A stretch of DNA of 64,000 nt from Pseudomonadota bacterium (GTDB lineage Bacteria > Pseudomonadota > Gammaproteobacteria > Burkholderiales > JABEVD01), in contig JAJZTQ010000007.1 in the NCBI GenBank assembly GCA_021848825.1, positions 21,133-85,132 on the forward strand. Reading direction: 5' to 3'. Under the pieces are notes generated by a model, which was not told the DNA's origin, did not search any database, and worked only from the letters and a program-made list of their open reading frames with translations. Numbering within the stretch: the stretch's first letter is position 1; each line of letters starts with the position of its first letter. Positions 50,159-60,825 of this stretch are shown piece after piece. The position numbers and the translations under genes were made by a program.

Positions 50159-50164
50159 GGCTCA

Positions 50165-50192
50165 AGGATAAACGCTTTTACCGCAATGTCAA
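50165..50192 (-). promoter_or_regulatory. Promoter of leuL-leuA
   Basis: On the minus strand, TTGACA (50192-50187), 16-bp spacer, TATCCT (50170-50165). The predicted transcription start falls on or very near the leuL ATG. Confidence 0.6.
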
Positions 50193-50198
50193 GCCTTG

Positions 50199-50231
50199 AA
50201 GAAAAAGCCCGGCGAAGCCGGGCTTTTTCTT
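50199..50231 (-). terminator. Intrinsic terminator after sodB, T-runs in both directions
   Basis: A perfect 15-bp inverted repeat AAGAAAAAGCCCGGC / GCCGGGCTTTTTCTT around a GAA loop, starting at the sodB stop codon. It separates sodB from the leuL promoter. Confidence 0.92.
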
Positions 50232-50815
50232 CAGCCGAAATTTCTTGCCGCGAAATCCCAGTTGACGAGACTGTTCAGGAAAGTCTCGACGAACTTGGGG
50301 CGGAGATTGCGGTAATCGATGTAATAGGCATGCTCCCAGACGTCGATGCACAGCAGGGGCTTGTCGCCGGTCGTGAGCGGCGTTCCCGCCGCGCCCATGT
50401 TGACGATGTCGACCGTGCCGTCTGCCTTCTTCACGAGCCATGTCCAGCCTGATCCGAAGTTGCCCACTGCGGAAGTCTGGAAGGCTTTCTTGAATTCGTC
50501 GTATGAACCCCACTTTGCATTGATTGCGGAAGCCAGGGCGCCGGAAGGTTCGCCCCCGCCATTGGGCTTCATGCAGCTCCAGAAGAAGGTGTGATTCCAG
50601 ACCTGGGCCGAGTTGTTGTAGATGCCGCCTGCAGGCGCCTTCTTGACGATGGATTCGAGATCCAGGTTCTCGTATTCGGTTCCCTTGATCAGGTTGTTGA
50701 GGTTGGTCACATAGGCCTGATGGTGCTTGGCGTAATGATATTCGAAGGTTTCCTTGGACATGTGGGGCGCCAGCGCATCCATCGCGTATGGCAGCGGAGG
50801 AAGGGTGTGTTCCAT
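50231..50815 (-). CDS. sodB: Iron superoxide dismutase
   Basis: 194 residues. Metal ligands: His in [14 protein letters not shown], a second His in WNHTFFW, and Asp/His in [22 protein letters not shown] is the Fe-type pattern. No signal peptide, so cytoplasmic. It has its own promoter and terminator. Confidence 0.96.
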   Translation of the reverse strand: MEHTLPPLPYAMDALAPHMSKETFEYHYAKHHQAYVTNLNNLIKGTEYENLDLESIVKKAPAGGIYNNSAQVWNHTFFWSCMKPNGGGEPSGALASAINAKWGSYDEFKKAFQTSAVGNFGSGWTWLVKKADGTVDIVNMGAAGTPLTTGDKPLLCIDVWEHAYYIDYRNLRPKFVETFLNSLVNWDFAARNFG

Positions 50816-50845
50816 TATTGCTCCTGATTGGTTATTGGTGAGCCT

Positions 50846-50874
50846 ATTTTAGTCAAAGTTGAAGATTCGAACAA
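50846..50874 (-). promoter_or_regulatory. Promoter of sodB
   Basis: On the minus strand, TTGTTC (50874-50869), 17-bp spacer, TAAAAT (50851-50846), about 30 bp before the sodB ATG, which has an AGGAG ribosome site. Confidence 0.55.
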
Positions 50875-50889
50875 TCTCGATAAAATCGC

Positions 50890-51624
50890 TCACCTATTGC
50901 CCGCATCGATGAAGCGCAAGGCGCCGCCCCCGAATGCGATGCAGGAAGCGTTTCTCTCGTGCCAGTCTCCCAGCACCCACCTCTCGCAGCGTTCATCCCC
51001 CATCTCGAACCGGTGTCTTGCCGGCTTGTGGGTATGGCCGTGTATCATCAGCCTGCAATCATGGGCGACAAGCATGGATTCGACTGCATGCTGATCCGCA
51101 TCCATGATCCCGGATGGCTTCTCCTGCTTCTTCTCCTCGCTCGATTTCCTGAGATTCGAGATGATTTCCTTGCGGATGGACAGGGGCTGCTGCAGAAACT
51201 CGGATTGCCAGGATTCATTCCTGACCGTTTTCCTGAATGCCTGGTATTCGGCGTCGCCAGTGCAGAGCATGTCTCCATGGGTGAGCACAATTTTCCTGTC
51301 TTCGAATTCGATGACATGGGGATCGGGAAGATGAATCGCCCCTGCCTCTTCGAAAAAACGGCTTCCCATCAGGAAATCCCTGTTGCCGTGCATCACGTGA
51401 ACATCGACGCCGCCGCTCGAAACCCGACCGAGCCTGGACACGACTTCATGATTGAAAGGATCTCCGATGTCGTCGTCTCCCGCCCAGGCATCGAAAAGAT
51501 CGCCGAGGATGTAAAGCGAACGGGCATTCGGGGCTTCGTTTTCGAGAAAGTCGAAAAAAAGCCTTGCGATCCCCGGTTCGCTTTCCGAGAGATGGATGTC
51601 CGAGACGAAGAATGCCTGGATCAC
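50890..51624 (-). CDS. lpxH: UDP-2,3-diacylglucosamine diphosphatase
   Basis: 244-residue metallophosphoesterase making lipid X for lipid A. Metal-binding motifs in order: DIHLSE, GDLFDAW, HGNRDFL, HGDMLC, HGHTHKPA. It lies 4 bp downstream of ppiB; lpxH after ppiB is typical of betaproteobacteria. Confidence 0.95.
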   Translation of the reverse strand: MIQAFFVSDIHLSESEPGIARLFFDFLENEAPNARSLYILGDLFDAWAGDDDIGDPFNHEVVSRLGRVSSGGVDVHVMHGNRDFLMGSRFFEEAGAIHLPDPHVIEFEDRKIVLTHGDMLCTGDAEYQAFRKTVRNESWQSEFLQQPLSIRKEIISNLRKSSEEKKQEKPSGIMDADQHAVESMLVAHDCRLMIHGHTHKPARHRFEMGDERCERWVLGDWHERNASCIAFGGGALRFIDAGNR

Positions 51625-51628
51625 CTAG

Positions 51629-52120
51629 TCAGCACACTTCGGCCTTTTCTATGACGGCATCCTCTACAGGCACATCCCTGTGGCCTGCCCGGCTGGTTGT
51701 CTTCAGCTTCCCTATCTGTGAAACGATCTCCCCTCCTTCCACGACCTTGCCGAAGACGCAATAGCCGTAGCCCTGGGAAGTGGGCGCAGTGTAATCGAGG
51801 AAGTCGTTGTCGACGAGATTGATGAAGAACTGCGCAGTCGCCGAATGGGGATCGGGCGTCCTTGCCATGGCAATGGTATAGGTCTCGTTCTTCAGTCCGT
51901 TGTCGGCTTCGTTCTTGATCGGAGCGAGCGTCTTCTTCTGATTCATGCCGGGCTCGAATCCTCCCCCCTGGATCATGAACCCGCTGATCACCCTATGGAA
52001 GATGGTGTTGTCGTAGAACCCGCTTTTGACGTAGGAAACGAAATTTTCGCAGGTGACAGGCGCCTTCTCGAAATCGAGTTCGATGGAAATGACGCCGTGA
52101 TTGGTGTGGAGTTTGATCAT
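51629..52120 (-). CDS. ppiB: Cytoplasmic peptidyl-prolyl cis-trans isomerase (cyclophilin)
   Basis: 163 residues, a complete cyclophilin domain without signal peptide. Active-site Arg in [15 protein letters not shown] and [12 protein letters not shown] are present. Its start overlaps the ppiA stop by 4 nt, giving a cytoplasmic/periplasmic cyclophilin pair. Confidence 0.94.
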   Translation of the reverse strand: MIKLHTNHGVISIELDFEKAPVTCENFVSYVKSGFYDNTIFHRVISGFMIQGGGFEPGMNQKKTLAPIKNEADNGLKNETYTIAMARTPDPHSATAQFFINLVDNDFLDYTAPTSQGYGYCVFGKVVEGGEIVSQIGKLKTTSRAGHRDVPVEDAVIEKAEVC

Positions 52121-52695
52121 TGCTTCCCCTGTTTGTTATCTGAAATCAAAGTCATGCTCTGGATGATGACGGCCTCCTTCGGCACGTCGGTGGCGAAGGA
52201 TCCGCCAGGCCCCGTGGGGATCGCCGCGATCTTGTTGACGACAGCCATGCCCTTCACCACCCTGCCGAAAACGCAATAGCCTATCCGGTCAGGCGCGGGA
52301 TCGATGTAATTGAGGCTCTTGTTGTCGTTGACGTTGATGAAGAACTGCGCCGTTGCGGAATTGGGGTCGGACGTTCTGGCCATGGCAATCGTTCCAGGAA
52401 TGTTGCGCAATCCGTTCGAAGCCTCGTTGACGATGGCCGGATGGGTCGGCTTTTCCCTGAATCCTGTCGTGAATCCGCCGCCCTGGATCATGAATCCGGG
52501 TATCACGCGGTGGAATATCGTTCCGCTGTAGAAGCCTTCCTTCACGTAGCTCAGGAAATTTTCGACCGTCCTGGGGGCCTTGTCAGGGTAGAGTTCGATC
52601 ACGACATCGCCCATGTTCGTCTTCATTTCGACTTCCGGATTCGCGGCCCTGGCGGAAATGCTCAGGAATGCGAGAATCAGCATCAGGTATTTCAT
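52117..52695 (-). CDS. ppiA: Periplasmic peptidyl-prolyl cis-trans isomerase (cyclophilin)
   Basis: 192 residues from the ATG at 52695, which begins a signal peptide ([17 protein letters not shown]); the frame is open for 11 more codons upstream but those would spoil the signal. Cyclophilin core [15 protein letters not shown] and [12 protein letters not shown] intact. A close paralogue of the adjacent ppiB, perhaps from tandem duplication. Confidence 0.94.
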   Translation of the reverse strand: MKYLMLILAFLSISARAANPEVEMKTNMGDVVIELYPDKAPRTVENFLSYVKEGFYSGTIFHRVIPGFMIQGGGFTTGFREKPTHPAIVNEASNGLRNIPGTIAMARTSDPNSATAQFFINVNDNKSLNYIDPAPDRIGYCVFGRVVKGMAVVNKIAAIPTGPGGSFATDVPKEAVIIQSMTLISDNKQGKQ

Positions 52696-52745
52696 CGGTT
52701 CAATTCCTTCTCGTTTAGGAGTGGGCAAAGCTTACCACAAAGCAT

Positions 52746-53267
52746 TCATGGCTGACGCCTGTTGGACAGGATTTGATCGAGAAGTTCCAGCTTCTGCTGC
52801 AAACCTGTCTGTGAGCCGTCCAGCTTGAGCGCCTTTTCATACGACTGCCGGGCAAGCCTGACATAGATGTCGCCGAGGTTCTCCCGCGCTTTCGCATAAT
52901 CCGGGTGCGCCGTTATCGCCGCCTCGAGTTCGTTCTTCGCCATGTCGTATTCACCGCGCGATGCATAGATCACCGCAATATTGTTGTAAGGCTCCGGCAA
53001 TTCGGGGTAATCCTCGGTGAGCTTCAGAAACACTTTCAGCGCTTCGTCCTGATCCTTTTCGCCCAGCAGGATCATGCCCTTCAGGAATCTCCCCTTGGCC
53101 TCTTCAGGATGCGTCGCGAGCCATGCATCGACCTCCTTCATGGCAGGTCCGTATTCACCGCTCTTGTATAGCTTTTCCGCATCCTTCAGCTCATCGGCAA
53201 ATGCGGAAAAGGAAAGCATGAGAAGGCCTAGGAGGCAGGCCGTCCACCCGAGGGAAGCGCTCTTCAT
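52746..53267 (-). CDS. Exported TPR-repeat protein
   Basis: 173 residues with a signal peptide (about 1-24, FSAFA-DE). About three tetratricopeptide repeats follow (LYKSGEYGPAMKEVDAWLAT; NNIAVIYASRGEYDMAKNEL). Likely a periplasmic scaffold. It sits first in the TPR-ppiA-ppiB-lpxH run and diverges from gltX, as in related genomes. Confidence 0.85.
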   Translation of the reverse strand: MKSASLGWTACLLGLLMLSFSAFADELKDAEKLYKSGEYGPAMKEVDAWLATHPEEAKGRFLKGMILLGEKDQDEALKVFLKLTEDYPELPEPYNNIAVIYASRGEYDMAKNELEAAITAHPDYAKARENLGDIYVRLARQSYEKALKLDGSQTGLQQKLELLDQILSNRRQP

Positions 53268-53330
53268 GTGGTATACTTTTGTGGTTTTTTCCGAAATATA
53301 ACAGATTCTATCAAAACCGGGTCAAGCATC

Positions 53331-54749
53331 ATGACTGTTCCACTCAAATCCAGGTTCGCACCCAGCCCGACAGGCCTGATCCATTTCGGGAACGTGCGCA
53401 CCGCCCTCTTCAATGCCCTTCTTTCCAGAAAGGAAAAAGGGATTTTCCTGCTCCGGATAGAAGACACCGATGCGGCGAGAAGCCGCGAATCCTTCACCCA
53501 GGCGCTGCAGGAAGACCTGAAATGGCTCGGCCTCGATTGGCAGGAAGGGGAAGGAATAGGCGGGCAATTCGGCCCTTACAGGCAGTCGGATCGGGCGGGA
53601 ATCTATGAATCCCACCTCAGGACGCTGGAAGAGAAGGAAAGGATCTATCCCTGCTTCTGCAGTTCGGTCGAGCTCGAGGTATCGAGAAAGGTCCAGGCAG
53701 CGTCCGGCATCCCGCCGAGATACAGCGGCAAGTGCGCTCACCTGAAGGCTGACGAGATCGAAGCGAAAAAAGCGCAGGGTCTGCCCCATACCCTGAGATT
53801 CAGAATGCCTAGAAAGGAATCGCTCGATTTCGAGGATCTGGTGAGGGGAAAACAGCATTTCTCGACAGACGAGATAGGCGACTTCATCATTCGCAGGTCC
53901 GACGGCTCGTTCGCATTCTTCTACGTCAATGCGCTGGACGATGCATTGATGCAGGTCACCCATGTTTTCCGCGGCGAGGATCACCTCACCAACACCCCGA
54001 GGCAGATCGCCATACTCAATGCGCTGGATCTTCCAATTCCACAGTATGGCCACATCTCGCTCATCGTCGACGGAAACGGCGCGCCGCTCTCGAAAAGAAG
54101 CGGAAGCCTTGCCGTTCAGGAGCTGAAGGAAATGGGCTATTTCCCGCTTGCGGTCAACAACTATCTGGCAAGGCTGGGGCACAATTACCAGGACAACAGC
54201 CTGATGGATCTGGATGCGCTTTCCGCAGCCTTTTCTGTCGAAAATCTCGGCAAGGCGCCGGCGAGATACGACAGATCCCAGCTCGATTACTGGCAATCGC
54301 AGGCCCTTCAGAAGGCCGATCCGCCCCTTCTTTCTTCCTGGCTGAGAGAATCCGTTTCGAAATGGGTTCCGGAAAAGGAAATCGATGCATTCGCATCCGC
54401 GATCAGAGACAACATCCTCTTTCCCCATGATGCCGAAATCTGGGCGGAAGCGATCTATGCCGAAAAGCTCCCGGTATCGATCGAGGCGATGTCCATCCTG
54501 GAAGAAACGCCGGCCGAATTCTTCAGGCAGGCTTCCGGTTGCCTCTCCCATGATCTCGATTTCAAGTCGTTTTCGCAGAAGGTGAAGGAAAAAACAGGGG
54601 CGCAGGGAAAGAAGCTCTTCCTGCCCTTGAGGGTCGCGCTGACAGGCCAGACTCACGGGCCCGAGATGCCGAGGATATTGCCCCTGATAGGGTTTGAGCG
54701 TGCAAGGCACAGGCTCGCGCAGCATGTGCTCAACGAAGACATATGCTGA
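53331..54749 (+). CDS. gltX: Glutamyl-tRNA synthetase
   Basis: 472 residues from the ATG at 53331 ([15 protein letters not shown]); the open frame upstream adds 21 non-conserved codons. HIGH-type motif [23 protein letters not shown]-type motif APLSKRSG, and a zinc-site region CFCSS...RYSGKC. Charges tRNA-Glu (and possibly tRNA-Gln). Overlaps cysS by 7 bp. Confidence 0.95.
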   Translation: MTVPLKSRFAPSPTGLIHFGNVRTALFNALLSRKEKGIFLLRIEDTDAARSRESFTQALQEDLKWLGLDWQEGEGIGGQFGPYRQSDRAGIYESHLRTLEEKERIYPCFCSSVELEVSRKVQAASGIPPRYSGKCAHLKADEIEAKKAQGLPHTLRFRMPRKESLDFEDLVRGKQHFSTDEIGDFIIRRSDGSFAFFYVNALDDALMQVTHVFRGEDHLTNTPRQIAILNALDLPIPQYGHISLIVDGNGAPLSKRSGSLAVQELKEMGYFPLAVNNYLARLGHNYQDNSLMDLDALSAAFSVENLGKAPARYDRSQLDYWQSQALQKADPPLLSSWLRESVSKWVPEKEIDAFASAIRDNILFPHDAEIWAEAIYAEKLPVSIEAMSILEETPAEFFRQASGCLSHDLDFKSFSQKVKEKTGAQGKKLFLPLRVALTGQTHGPEMPRILPLIGFERARHRLAQHVLNEDIC

Positions 54750-56101
54750 AAATATACAACACGCTGGCTCGCGAAAAACAGCCATTCGAACCCATTTCTC
54801 CAAAAAAGGCGGGGATCTACGTCTGCGGCATGACCGTGTACGACTATTGCCATCTGGGGCATGCCCGGGTGATGGTCGTTTTCGACATGGTGGTGAAATG
54901 GCTCAAGGCTTCCGGATACGAGGTGAATTACGTCAGGAACGTCACGGACATAGACGACAAGATCATCAGGCGCGCGCTGGAAAACAACGAATCGATTTCT
55001 GAACTCACCGGCAGGTTCATAAGAGCCATGCACGAGGATGCGGAAAGGCTCGGCGTTTCTCCTCCGGACCACGAGCCGAGGGCGACCGGGCATGTTTCCG
55101 GAATGATCGCCATGATAGAGACGCTGGTGAAAAAGCAGCTGGCCTATCCTGCCGCGAATGGCGACGTCTATTATTCCGTCAGGGATTTCGGAAATTACGG
55201 GAAGCTCTCGGGCAAGTCGCTGGAAGACCTGAGGGCGGGAGAGCGGGTCGAAGTCGATCCGATGAAGCGCGACCCGCTCGATTTCGTGCTCTGGAAGGCT
55301 GCAAAGGAAGGGGAGCCTTCATGGGATTCTCCGTGGGGCAAGGGCCGGCCGGGCTGGCATATCGAATGCTCAGCGATGAGCGAGGAGCTCCTCGGGGAGC
55401 ATTTCGACATCCACGGCGGGGGGCAGGATCTGCAGTTTCCCCATCACGAGAACGAGATCGCGCAGTCTGAAGGCGCCCACGGCCACAAGTTCGTCAATTA
55501 CTGGATGCACAACGGCTTCGTCAGAGTCGACAACGAGAAGATGTCGAAGTCCCTCGGCAATTTCTTCACGGTCAGGGAAGTGCTGGAGAAATTCGATGCC
55601 GAAGTGATCCGCTTCTTCATCCTGAGGGCGCATTACAGGAGCCCGCTCAATTATTCCGACCAGCATCTGATGGACGCGAAATCCGCCCTCACCCGGCTTT
55701 ACACCGCGCTCGACGGACTCGATTCGCCGAGTTCCACCATCGACTGGGAGCAGCCTCAGGCGAAGCGCTTCAGGGAAGCGATGGACGACGACTTCAACAC
55801 GAGCGATGCGATCGCCGTGCTCTTCGATCTTGCAGCGGAAGTCAACCGAACGCACTCGGCCGACACGGCCGGCCTTCTGAAGGCGCTCGGAGGCATACTC
55901 GGCTTCCTGCAGCGCGACCCCAGGCAGTTTCTCCAGGGAGAATCCGAAGACGAAATGCAGATACTCGCAAAAATCGAAGCGAGGGCTGAAGCGAAGAAGG
56001 CGAAAAACTACTCGGAAGCGGACAGGATCAGGAAAGAACTGCTGGCTTCCGGGATCGTGCTCGAAGACACCCCGCAGGGTACGACCTGGAGAAGGACATG
56101 A
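54743..56101 (+). CDS. cysS: Cysteinyl-tRNA synthetase
   Basis: 452 residues. HIGH region [18 protein letters not shown] motif [12 protein letters not shown], zinc ligands in GMTVYDYC and in the block around HIECSAM and [10 protein letters not shown]. Normal length. Overlaps gltX by 7 bp and cstA by 4 bp. Confidence 0.97.
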   Translation: MLKIYNTLAREKQPFEPISPKKAGIYVCGMTVYDYCHLGHARVMVVFDMVVKWLKASGYEVNYVRNVTDIDDKIIRRALENNESISELTGRFIRAMHEDAERLGVSPPDHEPRATGHVSGMIAMIETLVKKQLAYPAANGDVYYSVRDFGNYGKLSGKSLEDLRAGERVEVDPMKRDPLDFVLWKAAKEGEPSWDSPWGKGRPGWHIECSAMSEELLGEHFDIHGGGQDLQFPHHENEIAQSEGAHGHKFVNYWMHNGFVRVDNEKMSKSLGNFFTVREVLEKFDAEVIRFFILRAHYRSPLNYSDQHLMDAKSALTRLYTALDGLDSPSSTIDWEQPQAKRFREAMDDDFNTSDAIAVLFDLAAEVNRTHSADTAGLLKALGGILGFLQRDPRQFLQGESEDEMQILAKIEARAEAKKAKNYSEADRIRKELLASGIVLEDTPQGTTWRRT

Positions 56102-58149
56102 AGAAAATCGTCTGGGCGGGGATTTCGGTTTTCGGCGCGATCGCGCTCGGGCAAATCGCGGCATCCAGGGGAGAATCGATCAATTCTTTCTGGCTCGTCG
56201 CAGCCGCGCTTTGCGTCTATGCCATCGCCTACCGCTTCTATGCGCTCTGGATCGCGACCAGGGTCCTGGTGACGGATCCGACGCGCGCCACCCCGGCAGA
56301 GCGCTTCGAGAACGGGCTCGATTTCTCCCCCACGAACAAGTGGGTCACCTTCGGCCATCACTTCGCAGCCATTGCCGGCCCAGGGCCGCTCGTCGGCCCC
56401 ACGCTCGCCGCGCAATTCGGCTATCTTCCCGGGACGCTCTGGATACTGATAGGGGCGGTGCTCGGCGGATGCGTCCAGGACATGGTGATCCTTTTCTTTT
56501 CGACAAGGCGCGACGGCAGAAGCCTGGGGCAGATGGCAAGGGACGAACTGGGGCCGGTAGGGGGAGCCGCCGCCCTCATCGGCACGCTCGCCATCATGGT
56601 GATCCTGATCTCCGTGCTCGGCCTTGTCGTCGTGAATGCATTGAAGCACAGCCCGTGGGGCACTTCCACCGTGATGGCGACCATTCCGGTTGCCTTCCTC
56701 GTCGGTATCTACATGCGCCATGTCAGGCCCGGACGGGTCCTGGAAGGATCGATCATCGGCGTTCTCCTGCTGCTCTTTTCCGTCGTCTCCGGGGGATGGA
56801 TAGACCATCACGCGATCAGGACGCTTTTCGATTTCGATTCGGGCACGCTGGTCTGGCTGGTGATAGGCTACGGCTTCCTCGCAGCGATCCTGCCGGTATG
56901 GCTGCTTCTGGCCCCGCGCGACTATCTTTCGACCTACATGAAGCTCGGCACGGTCGTGGCGCTGGCCTTCGCCATATTCATCATGCATCCCGAAATCAGG
57001 ATGCCCGCCTTCACGAAGTTCGTCGACGGAACGGGGCCCATTTTCGCCGGCAAGCTCTTTCCCTTCGTCTTCATCACCATCGCCTGCGGCGCGATTTCGG
57101 GTTTCCATTCCCTGGTCTCCTCGGGCACGACGCCAAAGCTTCTTTCCAACGAGCGCGACATCCCGATGATAGGCTACGGCGGGATGCTGCTTGAATCATT
57201 CGTCGCAATCATGGCGATGGTCGCGGCCACTGTTCTCGATCCGGGCGTATATTTCGCGATAAACAGCCCTTCCGGCCTCGTCGGGACCGGAATGGATGCA
57301 GCGAAGACGATAAGCGCCTGGGGATTCCCCGTCACGCTCGACCAGATGAACAATCTCGCGAAAGAAATGGGAGAAAAGAGTCTTTTCGCAAGAACAGGCG
57401 GGGCGCCCTCGCTCGCGGTCGGCATGGCGAGCCTTTTCGGCAATGCTTTCGGACGCGGACTCCTCGCGATCTGGTATCACTTCGCCATCATGTTCGAGGC
57501 CGTCTTCATCCTGACCACGCTGGACGCGGGAACTCGGGTCGGGCGTTTCATGCTCCAGGATCTGCTCGGCAACATCTGGAAGCCGATGGGCAGGACATCC
57601 TGGTATCCTTCCGTGCTCTTCACGAGCGCGGCCATCGTCGCATCCTGGGGCTATTTCCTCTACATCGGCGTGATCGATCCCAATGGCGGCGTCAACCTGC
57701 TCTGGCCTCTTTTCGGCATTTCGAACCAGATGCTTGCCGCCATCGCCTTGTCCGTTGCGACCGGGATCCTGATCAAGACCGGAAGGGCGAGACATGCATG
57801 GGTTTCAGGCCTGCCGCTCGCATGGCTCGCCTTCATCACGACTTCCGCAGCATGGGAGAAGATTTCGAGCACTGATGTGCGGATAGGCTTTTTCGCCGCA
57901 GCGGACAATCTCGCCGAAAAACTTTCCCTTGGCAAGCTCCCTCCGGAAAAGGCTGCAATCGCGCCCAAGCTGATACTGAACATGCAGATAGACGGCGCGC
58001 TGACGATATTCTTTCTGGCCGTGCTCTGGATCGTCATATTCGAAATGGCGAGAATCAGCTGGAGGAAGACGATAGGGCTTCCCGTCCCGCCGGTCTCGGA
58101 ATCGCCCCATATCCCGAGCAGGCTGGTCGAAGACTGGGTGAGGGACTGA
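56098..58149 (+). CDS. cstA: CstA-family pyruvate/peptide transporter
   Basis: 683 residues with about 16-18 hydrophobic segments and the CstA signatures [20 protein letters not shown] and [20 protein letters not shown]. coli relatives (CstA, BtsT) import pyruvate or peptides. Start overlaps cysS (ATGA) and the stop overlaps ybdD (TGATG), so the aaRS pair and transporter form one transcript. Confidence 0.93.
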   Translation: MKKIVWAGISVFGAIALGQIAASRGESINSFWLVAAALCVYAIAYRFYALWIATRVLVTDPTRATPAERFENGLDFSPTNKWVTFGHHFAAIAGPGPLVGPTLAAQFGYLPGTLWILIGAVLGGCVQDMVILFFSTRRDGRSLGQMARDELGPVGGAAALIGTLAIMVILISVLGLVVVNALKHSPWGTSTVMATIPVAFLVGIYMRHVRPGRVLEGSIIGVLLLLFSVVSGGWIDHHAIRTLFDFDSGTLVWLVIGYGFLAAILPVWLLLAPRDYLSTYMKLGTVVALAFAIFIMHPEIRMPAFTKFVDGTGPIFAGKLFPFVFITIACGAISGFHSLVSSGTTPKLLSNERDIPMIGYGGMLLESFVAIMAMVAATVLDPGVYFAINSPSGLVGTGMDAAKTISAWGFPVTLDQMNNLAKEMGEKSLFARTGGAPSLAVGMASLFGNAFGRGLLAIWYHFAIMFEAVFILTTLDAGTRVGRFMLQDLLGNIWKPMGRTSWYPSVLFTSAAIVASWGYFLYIGVIDPNGGVNLLWPLFGISNQMLAAIALSVATGILIKTGRARHAWVSGLPLAWLAFITTSAAWEKISSTDVRIGFFAAADNLAEKLSLGKLPPEKAAIAPKLILNMQIDGALTIFFLAVLWIVIFEMARISWRKTIGLPVPPVSESPHIPSRLVEDWVRD

Positions 58150-58316
58150 TGAACAGAATTTTCGAACTCTTGCGGCAGCTATCGGGGGATGACGCCTACG
58201 AGCGCTATCTCGCCCATTGCAGGAAAGCCCATCCTGGAAGGGAGCCCTTGAGCAGGAAGGCGTTCTTCAAGCTCGAAACCGAGCGCAAATGGAGCGGGAT
58301 CAGGCGCTGTTGCTAG
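58149..58316 (+). CDS. ybdD: YbdD/DUF466 small protein, CstA partner
   Basis: 55 residues: the family core LSGDDAYERYLAHCRKAHPG, LSRKAFFKLETERKW and the terminal double cysteine RRCC are all present. Its ATG overlaps the cstA stop. YbdD-type proteins are encoded with CstA/BtsT and are needed for pyruvate uptake in E. coli relatives. Confidence 0.92.
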   Translation: MNRIFELLRQLSGDDAYERYLAHCRKAHPGREPLSRKAFFKLETERKWSGIRRCC

Positions 58317-58335
58317 GAACCCCTGAAGAGCTTCC

Positions 58336-58566
58336 TCAGGGCTGAATCAGCTTTTTCAATTCTTCCGCATTCTCGACAGGATTCGCGCTGTTTCCCTGGA
58401 GCTTCTCGACGACCGAGGAGACGATCGTCGAGAGAACCGAGGCGAGAACGAAGATCAGGATGCCTCTCGTCATTCCCTTCGGCATGCCCTGCTCGTCGAG
58501 ATAGCGCCTGAGATAGTAGACCGCGACGAAGAATGCGATGGTGGAAAGGATCAGATCGAGCAGCAT
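58336..58566 (-). CDS. Small two-helix membrane protein, unknown
   Basis: 76 residues from the ATG at 58566, which overlaps the purT stop region. Two hydrophobic segments (about 2-20 and 36-54) are joined by a basic loop (YLRRYLDEQGMPKGMTRG), with a short acidic/polar tail. Probably co-transcribed with purT. Not recognised. Confidence 0.6.
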   Translation of the reverse strand: MLLDLILSTIAFFVAVYYLRRYLDEQGMPKGMTRGILIFVLASVLSTIVSSVVEKLQGNSANPVENAEELKKLIQP

Positions 58567-58567
58567 T

Positions 58568-59764
58568 TCATGCCTTCCTGCATTTGACGAGCGATGCGCA
58601 TTCCTTGGCGCGCCTTCTCGCTTCATCCGTGTCCGCGCCGTTTGCGAGGGCAACGCCCATCCTTCTCCTCTCGAAGGATTCCGGCTTTCCAAATAGCCTG
58701 ATGTCGCTCCTCGAGACGGAAAGCGCCTTTTCCACGTCGTAATATACGATCCCCGTCGAATCGACCCCGCCGTAGATCACTGCGCTCGCCCCGCATTCCC
58801 TCATTTCGACATCCACGGGCAAGCCCAGTATGGCTCGAGCATGGAGCTCGAATTCGCTCTGGCGCTGCGTGCAAAGTGTGACGAGCCCCGTGTCGTGCGG
58901 CCGGGGGCTCACCTCCGAAAACCATACATCGTCATCCTTGACGAAAAGCTCGACGCCGAAAATTCCCCGCCCGCCGAGCTCTGACGTGATGGCTTTCGCA
59001 ATCTCCCTTGCCCGGTTCAGCGCTTTCTCGCTCATCTTCATCGGCTGCCAGCTCTCGACGTAATCCCCCTTCACCTGGACATGGCCGATCGGCTCGCAGA
59101 AAAATGTGCCGATTTCCCCCGATGCATTTTTCGCCCTCACCGTGAGCTGCGTGATCTCGTAGTCGAAGTCGATGTACCCTTCGACGATCACCCGCCCCTG
59201 GTCGACCCGCCCTCCCCTGGCAGCGTGGTTCCATGCCTCCTCGATTTCTTCGGGGCTTTTCACGAAGGATTGCCCTTTTCCTGATGAAGACATGACAGGC
59301 TTCACAAAAGCAGGATAGCCGATCGAATCGATCGCCTTTTTCATCTCCTCCAGGCTCGATGCGAACAGATAGGGTGATGTGGGAAGACCGAGCTTTTCCG
59401 CAGCAAGCCGCCTGATTCCTTCCCTGTTCATGGTCAGGTTCGCGGCGCGCGCGGTCGGGATGACCTCGCACAGCCCTTCGCTTTCGATTTCCATCAGCAT
59501 CCCGGTCGCAATCGCCTCGATCTCCGGAACGATGATGTGCGGCCTTTCCTTCAGCACGAGTTCCTTGAGCGCCTTCGGATCCGTCATGTCGATGACATGG
59601 GAGCGGTGCGCAACCTGCTGTCCCGGCGCATTTTCGTAGCGGTCTACGGCGATGGTTTCGATCCCTAGCCGCTGCAATGCGATGATGACTTCCTTGCCTA
59701 ACTCGCCGCTCCCGAGCAGCATGACTTTAGTCGCATTTTCGGAAAGCGGAGTGCCTATTTTCAT
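58568..59764 (-). CDS. purT: Formate-dependent phosphoribosylglycinamide formyltransferase
   Basis: 398 residues from the ATG at 59764 ([20 protein letters not shown]); the open frame extends 61 codons upstream without conservation. ATP-grasp enzyme using formate and ATP in the third purine step. Glycine-rich loop [11 protein letters not shown] and [11 protein letters not shown] are intact. Folate-independent alternative to PurN. Confidence 0.95.
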   Translation of the reverse strand: MKIGTPLSENATKVMLLGSGELGKEVIIALQRLGIETIAVDRYENAPGQQVAHRSHVIDMTDPKALKELVLKERPHIIVPEIEAIATGMLMEIESEGLCEVIPTARAANLTMNREGIRRLAAEKLGLPTSPYLFASSLEEMKKAIDSIGYPAFVKPVMSSSGKGQSFVKSPEEIEEAWNHAARGGRVDQGRVIVEGYIDFDYEITQLTVRAKNASGEIGTFFCEPIGHVQVKGDYVESWQPMKMSEKALNRAREIAKAITSELGGRGIFGVELFVKDDDVWFSEVSPRPHDTGLVTLCTQRQSEFELHARAILGLPVDVEMRECGASAVIYGGVDSTGIVYYDVEKALSVSRSDIRLFGKPESFERRRMGVALANGADTDEARRRAKECASLVKCRKA

Positions 59765-59958
59765 GATTTTCGTTCTGTCCTGGAATGCTTGAATTTTATT
59801 ACGGCCGAATGACAAAGGCGAGCACATCGAGCAAGGATCAATCCCGGACGACAACGCCAAAGGTAAGAGGTCAGTGCCAGGAGCCGCCATCGATGCTATA
59901 AAATCGATTGTCGGTAAGCATGTAAACAGTAGGCATTCGACCCCCATGAGCTTTGGAC

Positions 59959-60074
59959 GGTTCTCGTGCCTGGTCTTGAATCATCACTTTTTTCTGTCGG
60001 ACATGCGGAAAGAACTCGGTAGGATCATGGCGGCTCTCCAGAAACTGATAATTCAAGACCAGGCACCGAAAACC
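59959..60074. repeat. Large imperfect inverted repeat between purT and vapC
   Basis: Arms of 28-29 nt: GGTTCTCGTGCCTGGTCTTG... (59959-59986) and its inverse ...CAAGACCAGGCACCGAAAACC (60046-60074), sharing TGCCTGGTCTTGAAT-ATCA with few mismatches, around a 59-bp centre. Within the 340-bp gene-free stretch 59765-60104 nothing else is recognisable. It could be a REP/MITE-like element or the vapC transcript end. Confidence 0.65.
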
Positions 60075-60104
60075 CGAATTTCATCATCGGGAATTAGCAG
60101 GCTG

Positions 60105-60554
60105 TTAGACGGGTTCGCCCGCATCAGAATACTTGTAACCGAGCAAGCTCATGGCGTTCTTGATGTCGGTTTTTTGGAAATCGAGGCCCTGGAAGAAAAG
60201 CGGCACATCCAGATATTTCGCCAGAGAATAAGCGAAAAGATCGCCGAAATTCAATCCTGCGGGATGGATTCCTTTTCCGTATTTCTCGATTCCTTCGCGG
60301 AAGAAAACGATTTGAGCATCGTCGACCGCCACGATTTCCACGCCGAGAAGCGTGAGGAAATCATCCAGCAGCGCCAATGCGCTTCCCCCTTTCCTGATTC
60401 TGACAACCATTGAAAGCTCGGCCAAAGTGGATGCGCTGATTGTCAGTCTCCTGCAGCGCTGGAGAGCATCGAGAAACTTCGGGCCTGCCGCTTCGTTTTC
60501 GAGGATGGAATAGACCGCAGAGGTATCCAGCACGCCGATATCGAGCGTCGTCAT
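60105..60554 (-). CDS. vapC: VapC-type PIN-domain toxin
   Basis: 149 residues. The PIN acidic residues are visible: Asp in GVLDTSAV, Glu in TLAELSMV, Asp in GLNFGDLFAYSLAK and in GLDFQKTDI. Predicted RNase that cleaves tRNA or rRNA when free. Its start overlaps the vapB stop by 4 nt. The stop codon lies in GTCTAAC, which happens to match an attC R'' box, but no R' box follows. Confidence 0.9.
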   Translation of the reverse strand: MTTLDIGVLDTSAVYSILENEAAGPKFLDALQRCRRLTISASTLAELSMVVRIRKGGSALALLDDFLTLLGVEIVAVDDAQIVFFREGIEKYGKGIHPAGLNFGDLFAYSLAKYLDVPLFFQGLDFQKTDIKNAMSLLGYKYSDAGEPV

Positions 60555-60811
60555 GCGGGCAGGCCATTATCGCCATAGCCCATGATTTCATCCGCAGAGC
60601 GTCCGTCCCGGGTCGGCAAGCCGCGGTAACGATCGAGGACTGCCTGGATATCCCGGTCGCTTCCGCGAGGCGGTTTCGTAGACTCCTTTTTTGCCTTCTC
60701 CAGCAGCGCGATCACTTCCTGATTCAAGGAGCGGCGGTGCTCCCGAGCCTCGGCGGCCACCCACTCCTTGAGTTCAAGGGGCATCTTCTTGATAAGCATA
60801 TCGACAGGCAT
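60551..60811 (-). CDS. vapB: VapB-type antitoxin
   Basis: 86 residues from the ATG at 60811, chosen because GGAAGAAAG lies just upstream; later ATG codons are possible. N-terminal ribbon-helix-helix (LIKKMPLELKEWVAAEAREH) binds DNA; the C-terminal arm ends DEIMGYGDNGLPA, typical of antitoxins that wrap PIN toxins. Confidence 0.88.
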   Translation of the reverse strand: MPVDMLIKKMPLELKEWVAAEAREHRRSLNQEVIALLEKAKKESTKPPRGSDRDIQAVLDRYRGLPTRDGRSADEIMGYGDNGLPA

Positions 60812-60825
60812 GCTCTTTCTTCCAG

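Noticed and set aside
53322..54803. 493-codon minus-strand open frame opposite gltX
   Set aside because: Antisense shadow of a clear GluRS gene.
58321..58341. Terminator after ybdD
   Set aside because: Only a 6-bp stem with a 9-nt loop and a delayed T-run; too weak to list as a feature.
59874..60413. 179-codon plus-strand open frame opposite vapC
   Set aside because: Antisense to a PIN-domain gene with intact acidic residues; no family features.
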